DNA from: Schizochytrium sp. TIO01
Taxonomy: Eukaryota > Sar > Bigyra > Thraustochytrida > Thraustochytriidae
DNA length: 64,000 bases
Assembly: GCA_004764695.1 (NCBI GenBank)
Contig: SMSO01000036.1
Span: 1,384,001 to 1,448,000, forward strand
Reading direction: 5' to 3'
Part shown: positions 45,213 through 58,221 of the stretch, in pieces
Position numbering within the stretch: position 1 is the stretch's first letter
How the letters are laid out: the number at the start of each line of letters is the position of its first letter
Translations under genes and position numbers: made by a program
Notes under the pieces: model-generated
Databases searched by the model: none
What the model saw: the letters and a program-made list of their open reading frames with translations, nothing else
What the model was told of the DNA's origin: nothing

Positions 45213-47030
45213 AGGGTATCCACGACGTCGAAGGATCAATGGCCTTGCGTAATTTTCTTCAAGATGATGAGCCTGACCTGCTCTATTCGACAAGCCCTCC
45301 ATCACAGGACGTGATGCTGGCTGGTTCTGAGCTTATCGTAATTTCTTGGTCTCATCTCCTTCTGGCCTGGCAGAGCCAAGGCTCGTTTGGCGGAGACAGC
45401 CAACGGCATTAATTACCCTGGTCTTGGTGCAGCGGATCCTGTGCTTTAGAAGCACCCGCTGCTGTCCATAATGATGGCGGTGATGGTGACGATGACGACT
45501 TCGATGTACTGTGCTGCTGCTGCTGCTCCTGCAGGTGGTGGTGGTTGAAGAATTGATTGATTATGAGTCCAGCAGGCCAGCTCCCGCCGTCCCAGACGCT
45601 GTCCAAAACCAGCAAGTCTGGCTTAATGAGTGCTCGTGGCTGCGGTTTCTCGTGCCCTGCTAGCAGATCTTGCCGGTGACAGACGAAGACGAACGGGCAC
45701 GAAGAGCGATCGTTTTGTCCAAGCGGTTAGCAGCCGATCTTGAAGGACTACAGGGATGTATGTATGTATGTATGTATGTGGTGATGCGAGAGAAGCTCTC
45801 GATTGATCTCGAGCCGCTAACACCGTCGCGCATTGTTTGCGCTGTAGAATGCTCGCCGTCTGAAGAGCGACGACGACGAGGTGTCGATCGCTTCTGCCTG
45901 ATCGTTGTTGAGGGGCTGCAAAAAAGAGGTTAGCTGCGAGACCAGAAGAGCAGCACTTCTGTCCATGCGGAAATTCTCTGCTGCATCTCTCTCACCCGTG
46001 CCAGCTCTCGTTTCGGTCCGCGCAGATACACAAAAGCAAGCACTGTTCAGCCAAGAGGATCGATAGCTGCGCAGTCGCGGAGGAGGAATCGCAAAGAATA
46101 GCGACCGATCGGCTCGACAGCGCTTTTATTCACCCCAATCGCTGTTGTTTGTCTTCTTATCATCTCTAATGCATGCATCAAACATCCTTCGCCATCTACG
46201 TCCTGGGCAACCAGCACCACGGCCCTCAACCAATGAATTAATTGCAAAGTTGATATGGGATCGACGCCCAACTCGCCACAGCACATCAAAAGCCGAGGTG
46301 GACAAAAGCCGAGGCAGGATTAGGACGCTTCGGCGGCAAGCCATGCCATGCACGCCACTGAGCTGGCAACTATCCCAGAGCAGCTCCATCGCATCGTGTG
46401 CAGAATCGAAGACTCGAACGTGATGTAAAGCGCCACCTACCTAATTCCAATCTACGAGCAATCTCAGATGGTCAATCGCACTTACACACACAGTCAGTAG
46501 TCCCCCGTAGGAGGGCCCTAAGAAGCCTAGGCGTAACGGCTCACGCGTGCTGTCATGTTCATAAGTTGCCTTTGGAGAATTCGATTGAAAACCGCACATA
46601 GGTACGTATTGGCACGAGTTGGAGACCAGGACAGCGACAGAGACAGTCGCTCGAGAGCAGGGCCCAACGGTCCTACATGGATGGCAGCCTGGCCCGCAGA
46701 GGTGGAGGGACCTGAGCAGAGTTCGCGGATGCGGATTCCCAAGCCTGTTTCACTCACTTCCTTCCTGTGGGTGTCGCAGGGTGTGCACTCACTCCTGAGG
46801 TCTGCTTGAAGACCTCCAAGTGGACGTACGTACGTGTGATCCGGTTCTTTGGGGATTATCCATCTTTCACCTGTGCCGAAATAAGCGACGATGATTGTAA
46901 AAGAATGATGATCATGATCATGATGATCATCAGCAATATGTGGTGGTGCTTTGAAGAAGGGTCTGCAGAACAGGAGGAACACTTGGGACGTACGGGGTCC
47001 GCCATGACGCACAAGCAGAACTCACGAATT
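45213..47030. other. Gene-free stretch, mixed to GC-rich
   Basis: No supported gene. It contains (GTAT)n at about 45755-45780 and GATCAT-rich sequence at 46907-46932. A 161-codon minus-strand frame (46527-47012) begins without an ATG and contains a His/Asp stretch from that GATCAT repeat. Frames of this length are expected by chance at this GC content, so it is not called. Confidence 0.4.
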
Positions 47031-47093
47031 CACTCACCCACCCACATACACACACTCACACTCACTCACTCACTCACTCACTCACTCCCTCAC
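47031..47093. repeat. (CTCA)n / CACA microsatellite
   Basis: Begins with CCCA and CACA units, then at least seven CTCA units. It gives Thr-His-Ser-Leu readings on the plus strand. Confidence 0.85.
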
Positions 47094-49794
47094 TTACTCG
47101 CTGTGAAGAAGATGGCCATTTATTCCAGCCTTGCAGAAACCTCCACTTCAACAAGATCTGGTATGCGATGTTATTTTCGCCCTCACCGTCGCAAAAAAGT
47201 GCATAGTTTGGCTTGGTTTGCTTGTTTCATGAATGGCTGAGTCGTTTGCACGATGGTGGATTAAAGCCGCTGCTGCCTCGTTATTGATGAGGATCATTGA
47301 AACCTAGCTTAATCCCTAGATGATGTTGACGGAGACTAAAGGCCCTCACACGCTGTTGAAGCGGAGGGGCAAAGGATGAGGTAGATGGTTTGCTCGACTA
47401 ATCCTAGTTTACCTTTTATCCAGCCAAAACTCGGAAGCCTCCGAAATCTCAGCTCATGGGAAATTTGACAAGGTTGATATCCATAAGGGTTAATACCTTA
47501 CTTGACAGCAGATTGCGAATAAGATTAACGAAAGCCATCGGAAAACCCAGGAAATGGCCAGTTGACAGTATCGCCAGCGAGAAACGAGGCAGCAGCGTGT
47601 GTTTTAAATTTCTTCTGCATTGGCATTCCAAAAAAGAAAACTCGTCTTACGAGATGATGAAACTCTCCAGGACTCTTCTGCTAATTCACTTGAATGAAAT
47701 AAGCGATGCCTAAGTGCACCATGCTGAGATGCATTCACGTATGGAGGGAGCCTTTGCACCCTTATCTCTCGCGACTGATCCGTACAATGAAATAGCAGCA
47801 CACGAACTCACGTCTCTCGCTTGTTTCTGCGCATCGCTTGCCTTATCGCACCGCGCTTCAGTGAGGCACCATCTGCATCGGCATAAACATGTAGCGCAAC
47901 ACGATCTTCGACAGAGCTTGCGAGAGGGAAGTGCGAGCGGAAAGAGGAAGATAATCCACGAAACCAACTTGAACACTGGAGTGTCTTTTACTTTTGCCAC
48001 TCTGTATTACGTACCTAACTAGCTGGCAGCTTACTGCAAATTAAGAAAGTATCTCAAAAGATGAAGAGCCGCTAACTACTCGGTAGGTCCTTATCTTAGA
48101 AATGTTATAGCTACATCCCACGTCGTGACGATAGCATGCAACGAATGGCAACCCTCTTTAGGTTAATCGAATCGCACAGCAGTGTTTGCGCGAAAGGAGC
48201 GGGTTCCATCTCGCGGGAGGGCTTTGCAGGGGTTTGGTCCGGCCGCCGACATATTATATATGGGGTTGGAACTGCTTTTTCATTTTATTCTTCAAAGGGT
48301 GATTACTGGTTGGCTCGCATTGTGACCCCGACTTAGAAACAGAAAACATATCATTTAAAAATAAATAGTTTTTTGAAATACACAGACAATTTACTTTATA
48401 CATAAAGAACATACGATATTTCCTCCATTGATTGGGCAATCGAAAGAATGAACTTTTCAATAGAGGTTGCGGTCTCATCAGCAGCTGAACACACCACATC
48501 AGATATCCCCTTTCAAAGTCACTCTCTCATTTATTTATATTTTTTACTATAAAAAAGTAGAATCCATTTATTTGATGAAAGAAGCGCTGTCTGAGATTAT
48601 TTGCTCCCAATGTTTTCTCCTTGTTATTTTTTTATATTAAAACTATAAACAAACAAAAGAGAACTAAACTCTTTCGTGTAGTACTAAACAGCGAAAGAAA
48701 TTTATTTTGGTCTCCCTGTACTACCATAAATTAAATATGTACTACCATTAATGGTTTAAGTACTACCATTTTTTAATTTCTGCAGAGTGGGTGCAGCCTA
48801 CATTCGCTCATTCATTAAAACTTTTCTTTATGAGCCGGGAGACGGATAAAGTTGAATTTAAGCTTCTTTTGATACACAATACCAAAAACAACATTGCATT
48901 TTTTTTAAAACCCAGGTTAAGAAAATGTCAAAATCTTAAATTTTTGTTACTCGTTTGAAGAGGCTCTATATCTTTAAATGGTCGATTTCTTTACTCGTAA
49001 AAAGGCAACAAGAGTGTTGCAATAGTTCATCATGGTGGTGACTACCGTTGCGCAGGTATAGATAGACGCAGAACGTCCAGAGTAGAGTGTTGGCACAGTG
49101 TTTCATTAATAGGCCCTTCTTCTTTCAGAAAAGTTTAAAAAGGGCGAACTGTCGATTGTCCTCCCTTTGAATAAATCTAGGAGATGCAGCTTGGGTTACC
49201 TATAGTGCTTACATTTTTGTTGACTCCTCACAATTCAGTTTTCAATTTTCACCACACTAAATGAATAAATTTTCATGTCTTTCCCAGGATCTAAAGAATA
49301 ATATAAAAGAAATGTCAGCCAAACTTTGGGCCACCAGAGATGTCGAATTTGTAAGCTGCGGCTCTTTACCAGAACATTTTTTATTTGACTTGACTTATCC
49401 AACACTAACAGAATATCACTATTTTATGAGCAAATCTTAGAGAAGATTCTTCTTTACATTAGTAGTACCTCGAGTAAGAAGGCTCAACGAGCATGGTGTC
49501 CCGGCTCTATCACAACAGCAAACATTATTTAATTCTTAATTCTATCTCTGTGCTTCTCGTTGCTCTCACGTGTTGAAACTAAACTTTTTGCTCATCTACT
49601 CCCATTATAAATACTCGTAAGTTTGGGTAAGAAAAAAAGAGTCATCCAAAGAATCGTGATCATGCCTCTTTTAAAAGTAAAAATTGTTTAATTTGGTAGT
49701 ACTAGAGATTTTGCCACTCACAGAATGGAATCGCTCCTCACTTCATTTTTTAATCGATTTTGTTTCAGGTCGCGGACCAAGTTTTGAGGCCTCA
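47094..49794. other. Gene-free stretch, AT-rich
   Basis: No supported gene. Several 60-100 codon frames around 47.5-48.0 kb occur on both strands at the same place. From 48.3 to 49.7 kb the sequence is strongly AT-rich. The word actacca(t/a) recurs three times at 48719-48770. Confidence 0.4.
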
Positions 49795-49826
49795 TTCTGC
49801 TCGCAAACGGAAAAGAAGTGTTTGCG
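49795..49826. repeat. Hairpin motif copy 1 (CGCAAAC-11 nt-GTTTGCG)
   Basis: The sequence ttctgctcgcaaac at 49795-49808 is followed, 11 nt later, by gtttgcg (49820-49826), forming a 7-bp stem. The same 14-nt word, stem and spacing recur at 52078-52109. Confidence 0.7.
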
Positions 49827-50360
49827 TCCTTCATTCCATTTATAAAAAGCCCAAAGACCTAAAGAAAGAGTACAACCTTCGTATTAGTTGCGCTGGCACG
49901 TTCGGTCGATGGCTTTAAGTCCTATGGCATTTCCATGGTCGCTGATTTTCCATTCAAAGCCGTAGTTTGGTTGCAATTCTCCAAATCGCAGGTACCTCGG
50001 CAGAAGCTCCTCGTTGGATCCAGACGCGGCCGATATCGTTGCGAGGACGCCCACATATCTCTATAGATCCTCAAACTGTGCAACCGAGGCGTTCAAGATG
50101 GTCTTGGACGGCGGTTTATCCAGTTGCAGGCAGAGCTGATCAGTGCAACATGTGCAGCCCGGTAATAGCGTGGAGGAAAAGATCATGAGAATAAAAGCGT
50201 ATTCTTGCTCTGTCGGTTTGCTTGCAAAAGCGTTGACTGACAAGAGCGTGCGCAGCCCAGGCCAGCCTGAGCGCGCTGATAGTTTATGTTGGTTGCGCGA
50301 CTCTTCGAACGAATTACATTGAGGTACATTCGTCCATTAGGTGCAATGCTTTAGTTTATA

Positions 50361-50400
50361 GTAATAATAATAATAATTATTATTATTATTATTATTATAC
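50361..50400. repeat. (AAT)n(ATT)n self-complementary tract
   Basis: TAA/AAT units run directly into ATT units, bounded by GTAAT on the left and ATTATAC on the right. The left arm (17 nt) is almost perfectly complementary to the right side, so the tract can fold as one long hairpin. Confidence 0.85.
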
Positions 50401-51722
50401 TGATGGTAAATAACAAATTAAAAACTCCTGTTTTCGAAAATAATAAGTTAAAAAAGGTGCGCTTTCCACCGTCATGATGGGAACTTGAAAGCAGTAATAA
50501 GCGCGGAGACGGCAAAGACAGGACATAGAAGATGAAGACGAGACCTGCGAGAACTTGCGCCGCGAGCTCGCGAGAGACTCGTACACTCAGGACCTCCGGC
50601 AGCGGACCAGGCACTGCTCGATCTTTCTGGGCGGTTTTTGCACGTTGGATACGTATGCGCTGGCTGGCGTGAGTGGCCTGGAATGCATCTCTCTCCCTCT
50701 CTGTGACAGGCGATGGGAATTAAAAACAATATCGATATTGAAAACATGTGCAAACCAACCTTAGGTCAATCCTGGACAGGCGAGCAAGTAAGTAAGTGAG
50801 TAAGTAAGCAAGTGAGTGAAGGAGTGAGCGAGTGAGCAAACCTCCGGCTGTATCGACGGGCCTTGTGGAATCAATCATCTCTCGTGACCAGCATCTCCAT
50901 TCATCTCTCGCACGTTGGTGGTTCCGAGTATACTCTTGCTCTGAGCAGCCGCACCTGGGCTACGCTCGCACTCATGTCCAGTTCGTCGTAAGTTTTAATT
51001 GTAATATTTTCACATTGAATTAAAATATTAATATTAATTCTAATTTTAATTTTAATTCTTTTAATAGAACTCTAAGAACATTTTATCAATCAAAAGGGAT
51101 GAAACCTAAACTCAGGCTTCTCTCCCTGTTTCCTTGTCATAAATCAAATAAACTTTCTCATCGATGGCAACCATAACCTGTGGCGCATTTGTCAATCGAA
51201 AGCTCCGTTGCGTTGTGTTGCTCCTCTCGGTCACAAAGATAGGACACCGATGCGTGCATGTTGACCCTGCGTGCATTGCATGCAAAAGATCTTCGATATC
51301 TTCCCTCCTGCTGGCGGGTGGTGCTTTCCAAGGCCGCTGCGCTCCATCCAGCCTGACAGTCGGGATGGCCATTTGCCAACCATGGCACGAGAAACCGCAT
51401 TTGCGCGGATGGATAGGATAGAGTCACTCCGCAACCCCGTTCGAGGCTGGGTTTAAAAGGCACTTTGATCGAGGAAGCAGTTGCACTGCAACACAACGCC
51501 ACGACGATGCTGAGTAACGAACGAAATCGCATCACCGCTATGATATGACCGACCTTGAAACTTATGAGGATAGCCAAGGCGCTCTTCCATAGCGTGGGCC
51601 GAGCTGAAGACCTTCTTCGAAAGCACCGTAGGCAACAGCCGCCCGCATTGGTCCATAAGCCCACCAGCGCTGCGATCGTATGTCTGACTGACTGACTGTC
51701 TGCAGAATTGGCATCTATTGAG
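50401..51722. other. Gene-free stretch
   Basis: No supported gene. It contains GTAA/GTGA-type units at about 50785-50835 and an AT-rich patch at 51000-51070. A 189-codon minus-strand frame (51158-51727) has no recognisable motif, starts inside the neighbouring ATTC array and overlaps open frames in other registers, so it is not called. Confidence 0.4.
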
Positions 51723-51994
51723 TTCATTCATTCATTCATTCATACATTTATTCATTCATACATTCATTCATTCATTCATACATTCATTCATTCATACATT
51801 CATTCATTCATTCATACATTCATTCATTCATACATTCATTCATTCATTCATACATTCATTCATTCATACATACATTCATTCATTCATTCATTCATTCATT
51901 CATTCATTCATTCATTCATTCATTCATTCATTCATTCATACATTCATACATTCATTCATTCATTCATTCATTCATTCATTCATTCATTTATTTA
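51723..51994. repeat. (ATTC)n array of about 270 bp with 36-bp higher-order pattern
   Basis: The longest microsatellite in the window. In its left half, CATA variants end at 51744, 51760, 51780, 51796, 51816, 51832, 51852 and 51868. The spacings alternate 16, 20, 16, 20, 16, 20, 16, so a 36-bp block has itself been duplicated. The right half is nearly pure CATT. The plus-strand frames through it encode Ile-His-Ser-Phe repeats and are artefacts. Confidence 0.95.
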
Positions 51995-52077
51995 TTGAGG
52001 AACACTATCTTGAGAGCGCCTGCGAACTGCCCGGTTCTTTGATATTGGCCATACGGAGGCACCTCCGTTCGTCCCCG

Positions 52078-52109
52078 TTCTGCTCGCAAACCTGAGAAGA
52101 CTGTTTGCG
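52078..52109. repeat. Hairpin motif copy 2 (CGCAAAC-11 nt-GTTTGCG)
   Basis: The same 14-nt word ttctgctcgcaaac (52078-52091), followed after exactly 11 nt by gtttgcg (52103-52109), as at 49795-49826. The loop sequences differ while the stem is identical. Confidence 0.7.
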
Positions 52110-55100
52110 CTGTGCTTTTGTGGGAAGAATAGCAGCGGAGATTACGATCTCCTGTGGTGACGGAGTTGGCAGAAGTGACCTCCTCCTCCGCCGCCGCTTT
52201 TTAACGGGATCAGGCCTCCTTTTGGTGGGAAACAGGCCAACTCGCTCGCTTTGGTTGCATAACGCGGGGTTGCCTGTTGGACGAAAGCATCGTGGCTTGC
52301 AGGCTGGATTGAGTGCGAACAGTGCAACGAGCTGACTGAATGTTGCCCGCATGGCGCTCTGTCTGTTCGAATCAGCTCTATGCATGCCAGGGTTTCAAGA
52401 ATGAAAAATACTGTACCTAGGTACCTCTGTTCGCTTTTGAAAAAAAAAAAAAAACTAACTTTTAAAATTATGTATATATAGGTTATTATTTTGTTAGTGT
52501 AAAAAACATTTAAAAAGTTTTAATCTAAATTTTATTCATGATTGTTTTTTAATTTGATAATAAGTAATAATAATAATAAAAACGACGGGTATGTCAGCTC
52601 GAGCGATTCTTTTGATATTGATTTTTTCAATGCCTCAAAAAAAAACTGTAATTATCATTAGGCTTTAGACGCACCTATTTCCTTGGATACTTGAGCTTTG
52701 TATTATAATTTAAACTTTTAAATTGGTTTTTACAGTAAACCAAATATCACATTTGGCAGCATAATTTTAATTCACTTGAGATAATACATTGTCGAAACGA
52801 ATAATAATAACGCACCCATTTGTTTAAAGCACGTGAGGATTTTGTATATTGTAAATGGATAATTGCTTATGTTTACGCAATGTCCTACTTCGTTTCTAGG
52901 TGTGTGGCAGCATAGTAATATGGAGCCAATGTGTTTGTTTTTGGAATCACACGCTTGGCCTCGCAAAGAAAACACAATATCTTGCGCAGATAAATAAAAC
53001 AATTGAGCTACTGAGCTGGGTGAATTAAGTTAGAGCATTTTATTCACTTAAGATCGTCGCGCGAATGCTGGACATGATATACTGTTGCTTCTCTACGATA
53101 GAATTTGAGAGAAAAGGCATATGCTCATGCACTTGTTTACCTTTCCCTCTTCTGTACACCTTTGCCAATCTGCTTGTGGAATGGGAGCTGCAATTGTCGC
53201 AGTGCACTTTCGCCGCCTCTGACGAACAGCCTTTAATTATACCCCCACCCGACCTCTCACATGCCCTAGAAATTTATGGTTGGGTCCATCTAAGCCAACA
53301 GGGCATACGTCACGGAGTGTTGCGATCTTGTTCGCCCGCTCTAAGGTGACTCCCCGATTACAGAGTAAAACTGAACATTTGGCAATACAAAATAAATGGT
53401 TGCTAGAACCTAGTTAGCGTATTGAATGAGGCGAGCAGTAGGTTATTAGATGCCATCAGGATGCAATGTAAGCCATCCCATATCCATGACGCAAATCAAA
53501 TAGCTTGAAAGGACTGCCTTCTCAGGCCAGTCTGAGTGGCATAGTGGCATAGCACTACCACGTACTTCAAGTTTGTAGGATTGCTCCTGCTGGAAATCTC
53601 CACAAAAGTGGTTGGGTCCGAGCTTTGTGCCAACAAGCACGCTGCCGCAATTTACCGCGTCAGTTTTGCGCCACTCACTTTCTCTATCATAACAAGGGGG
53701 AACTAAATACAATACTGAAGAGTCCCATTTCCTATCTAAAAGAAGTAAAACACTACCTACTGTGTAATTCAGTGCAATTTCAACCCTTTCCCATATACCG
53801 TGCCCACAGATCCTCACAAAAGAAACCACCAGAGTGGTGGTCAAGAATCCATGTTTATACGAAAACTAATCGAGGAAGGGTCCTCCCAATACCTGTTCTT
53901 TTCGAAAACAGATGAGTCTTTCTCTACTATGACTATTAGATAGGTATAGAGTAAAGGGTTGATCTTTATTAGTTTTTTCTTGTTTTCTCTTAGATATGTG
54001 ATTCTTCTTTCTTTTTCTTTTTTAAACTAAATTATCACATGCAGATATTAATAAATAGCAAGCACTATCAAACAACAGGTCACCTACTTAGAAACCAAAA
54101 GATAGAAGTCCGCTATATACTCATTCATATGGCAACCTTTTCATTGCTCTTCGAACGAAATCTGCATGTTTGGCATGGTAGCATTAACAATTTTATGCTT
54201 CCTTTTCTTTGTAGTTTTATTCCATATTCCCTTCCTTATTCTTCCCTTTTGTAAAAATGCATTTCGTACGTCATGTACCAATTCTGGTTTGCGCTTCAAA
54301 GGTTTATCAAGATTTGCATCGTCAAAGCTTCTCGTTTAGGTAAATTTTTTCACCAGCACCAAAGTGGTAAGGATGAGATTTTTACAAAGAAAACACACGA
54401 CAAGCGCCAATCCCTCTCATGAATATTGCGTCACCTTTATTAAGAAGAAAACACATCCTGGCCACTCCAAAAGTTCTTGAAAATGGTAACGATCACCCAT
54501 GAGTTTAAAACCTGGCATACATGACGGTCGTTGAACCTTTTTTTAATTATTGTTGATTGCGCACCGGTCGATTCGCACTGATCGCTTCATTCATTATGTT
54601 ATGTAAGGAAGAAAACACTGTTTTTTGTTACCGAACACGATTCGCGGTCCCATTCCTAACATGATGGCAATTAGGTAATTAGGTAGAATGCAAACCCATT
54701 GACGGCTCTCCTCAAGCGTATGGATGTCGAAAGTCAGCAGCAATCCTTGAGTATAAACTTAAGGAAAGGTTAGTTAGAATTTTCTGACTTACGAGCAGAC
54801 TATGTCATCTTATTCAACTCCATTGAGACAGACAGTCTTGCACAGCATTATTAGATTCATTTTCATCAAGCTAGGTTGTTTACTTTGGGGATGGTACTTA
54901 GGGCCATTGATGACGATGTGTTGTCATGCTTTGCAGAACTTTTTACTTGCAAAAACAATCTATCTGGAATTTCAGAGGGCGACATCTCCTCGTCATCCTC
55001 TCGTCGTCAAACTGCTCTTGATCGTCGGTGTTAAATTTGATCATGAGAAGTGAATTTTGCCTATCATGTGTTATAGTTAGTAGGTACTACTCACTTACAG

Positions 55101-58100
55101 AACAACAACACACTACCAATTTGTTGCAATGACAAAACCCAGGCGTCGCTCAGAATACAGTACCACGTAGATGTAGTTTCAGTTCTTCCAACTGGAAAAA
55201 TATAGTAAGCAGAATATTGAAAAGTAGCACAGTTAAGCCTTTGAAAGTAACTCTTACCAATAAGCTGAGTTGCGTCAACAAGTGCTACATGAGGAGTGCA
55301 ATCATTTTATGACGGTTTTTGTTTTTTTGTCTTGGTTTAGCTTGCAAAATTGAAGCAAGATCATACTCCCACTCACGAGCATCTATGAAAGCTGTCTCTT
55401 TCTCATATAATCCGGCACTGAGATAAATTTTGTGCGCTTTGAAGTTTCTATGGATATCAAGAAGAAATTATATGTGCTACAATACTGACTATAGATTTAC
55501 ACCCTATTATAGCTTCTGGGTAATGTGGTTTCGTGCTACATGTGCCAAGGCTTCCTAGTTTACTTTTGCGTACCAGAATTTACATGATAAATTAAGTTAT
55601 AGTGACACCCCAGATGCAAATTGCCGATAAGTCCTAAAATAGCAAGATGCCTAGACGCTACCTGTGATAGTCTTGTATTATTTTTTAATTTCTTTCATAG
55701 AGGTCATAAAACGCAGTCTTCTTTCTTAGTTGCCAAGAGCTAGTGTGATCGCCATAGATTTTATTTTACTCGTTTTCAAACTTTTATTGATTTATTTCAC
55801 AAATATGTAGGCTCCAGTACCATGCAACAATGTTCTGACAGTGGACCAAAGGACGACGAGGATATTTTTGTTGTGTGTGTATGGGTGTATTAGACCCCAA
55901 AGTGAGTTTTCTTAAATAACTACATGATTCTGGTCAGCTTAAGATTGACTGTAAAGATGAAGGCAAAGGTCTTGATGAAGGCTTTAAGGAGGTTGATTTA
56001 AGAGTTAGCGAACTGCTGTCCCGGAGAATGAATTCCAGGACAGATGGATTCATGTAGTAATTAAGGAGGTTAAGGCATTCTTGAATGGTGTTAGAGATAA
56101 TCGATGGGGTTAGGTTAATTCAACCTCTTCAACCATCGATTCAAGTTACATCATACTTGGATGTACGTAATATGTAGTCACACTTTTAAGTCTTCTGTTT
56201 TAATCCTTATGTCAGTGAGGGTTTTACAAAGGGACATCAAAAACTCTAGCAGTGTCTTGTCCACTAGTTCCTTCGAATGGAGATCTCGGCAACAACTATG
56301 TGGCTCAAATAGTTGTTAAAATTTGATACAACTCAACATTGAAATAGATTTACTTCAAGATGTTCTTTACAAATTGATTTCAATATCTCTATTTCTGAAA
56401 ATTGTGTTTCGAGTTTCTGAAATGCAAGGAGATTTACTCAATTTTAATCGACCTTGATCTGCTAATGATAAAATCTGTCCATTTATTTGATGAACCATAC
56501 AAAATTAGATTTAAAGGATATTATACAAGTAAATTTGGACTCTTAATCTCTATTTTAAAATGGAAATTTCTCACGACGGCATATGCAGAAGTACCTAGCA
56601 TCCGAATTAGTAGAAACCATCTTAACACTAATATATACACTTGGGCTTGCAGTCGAAGAGCCATACAAACGTGTCTTCTGGATTAGTCTTTGATGTAACT
56701 ATATGATTCTATCCATGTATCACGTATGACTGTGAGCATGAATTTACACTGTGACTTTGATATTACTAACTCGACAAGGTGACAAGTTGCGTTGTTCATT
56801 GTTTCAACATTTATAACTGTTATTTGAATTGTTTGAAAAGGGCAGTATACTGTCAGAAACTGGACTTTTATTTTTTCGTTACGTCAAGACCTTAGTCAGT
56901 GTCGTATCCATAATATTAAATATAAACGCTTCAATCAAGTTCAATAATGAAAGAATTCTTAGATGAGCATCTCTTCCTGTCAGCTTAGGCACAGTTATTT
57001 AAGAGGAAAGGGGGGGGGGGCATACTCTGCTCATGACGAAAGGTTTAACAAAAAATATTCTCGTGGCAAAATTTTGCTTTGCAAAATCATATGAATAACT
57101 CTTTGAGTTTTAGTTTTAGTGTCTATCTTATGCTTACTAATTACAACTATATCACGAAATGATAAGTCTTACCCACCACACTACCTGTAGAAGAGTACTG
57201 TTTATATGAGTTTCCTCGATTTAATTAAAACAGTATCTACCGCCGAGCAGAGACAGAGAAAGCAGCGCGTGATCGTGCATCCTATCAAAAATATAATTTG
57301 CTATCACTCAATTTGAATTCGACACAGAAGTTGAAATGGTCAGTCGTGGGCGAATGTGGACGAGAAGTTGTCAGAGTCCTTGGGAAACCAATTCAAATCT
57401 TCAACAACAATATGGCAAGGAGGAAGGACCAAGGAAATATTCGGAAAGTGAAGCGGCTTAGAATCACAAGTTTGCATACCACATAGCCATTGGACTGTGT
57501 GTGGACAATCAAATCCAATATTAATAGTTTAGAAGGCAATATTCAGCAAACCTCCTCAATCTTCGCTAATCAAAGCACGTATAATTTGATGTCTTCAAGA
57601 TGTTACATATATGAGTTCATCTAATGACTCAATTCCATGGTTAGCATAAAGGCTCTAGATAGTCCTGTTTCAGCCTTCAAGTAGTTCGCCAGTCAACCAC
57701 TACCTCCTTGAAACACATGTCAAGAACAGCGACCTAGGCGAGTTGGATAACTTACATCCCGCCTATTAATTAAGAAGAGTAACTAGGTACGGTCAGGTTC
57801 GAGATAAGGATATGTGAACCTGTCTCTGCACCTGGACAAAAAACTAAAGGATAGCTATATGATAAGAGAAGGTTCCTCAAATGAAGAAACATAAAGCTGA
57901 TATAGTTAGTTTGACTTTGTAGAGGCAATCACAAGTTCGAAGCTTAGATATCATGCTCAAGGATATTATACTTGCATTTTGTTATATTCACATTCTTGAA
58001 TGCATCATTGGAGATCCATGTAGAGCTGAACATGAAGCAGAGACCCTGAAGCAAGCAGAGTATCATGGAGTTCTTCTGCGTTCTCTATATTTGTAGTGCG

Positions 58101-58221
58101 CACATACTACCCCTAAATTTCTCTGCCGTGCGTCTTTCATTCAAAAATGCTGTGCTATACTTTTCTGGCTACCTTACTTCCTTTTGATTCTAAATTAGAG
58201 AATCCGGAACAAGATTGAGGT
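52110..58221. other. Gene-poor stretch of 6.1 kb, AT-rich with short decayed-looking frames
   Basis: No supported gene. An A13 tract lies near 52440 and a G11 tract at 57010-57020. Short frames with protein-like composition occur at 53446-53844 (minus), 54802-55053 (plus, ATG), about 55938-56075 (plus, apparently continuing in another register) and 57298-57486 (plus, with a second register open over the same bases). None shows a recognisable motif; decayed genes or chance are both possible. Confidence 0.35.

Noticed and set aside
46527-47012. A 161-codon minus-strand frame with a His/Asp stretch
   Set aside because: It starts without an ATG, its metal-binding-like stretch comes from a GATCAT simple repeat, and frames of this length are expected by chance in this much DNA.
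51708-52095. Plus-strand frames of 96-125 codons with Phe-Ile-His-Ser repeats
   Set aside because: Translation of the (ATTC)n array in different registers.
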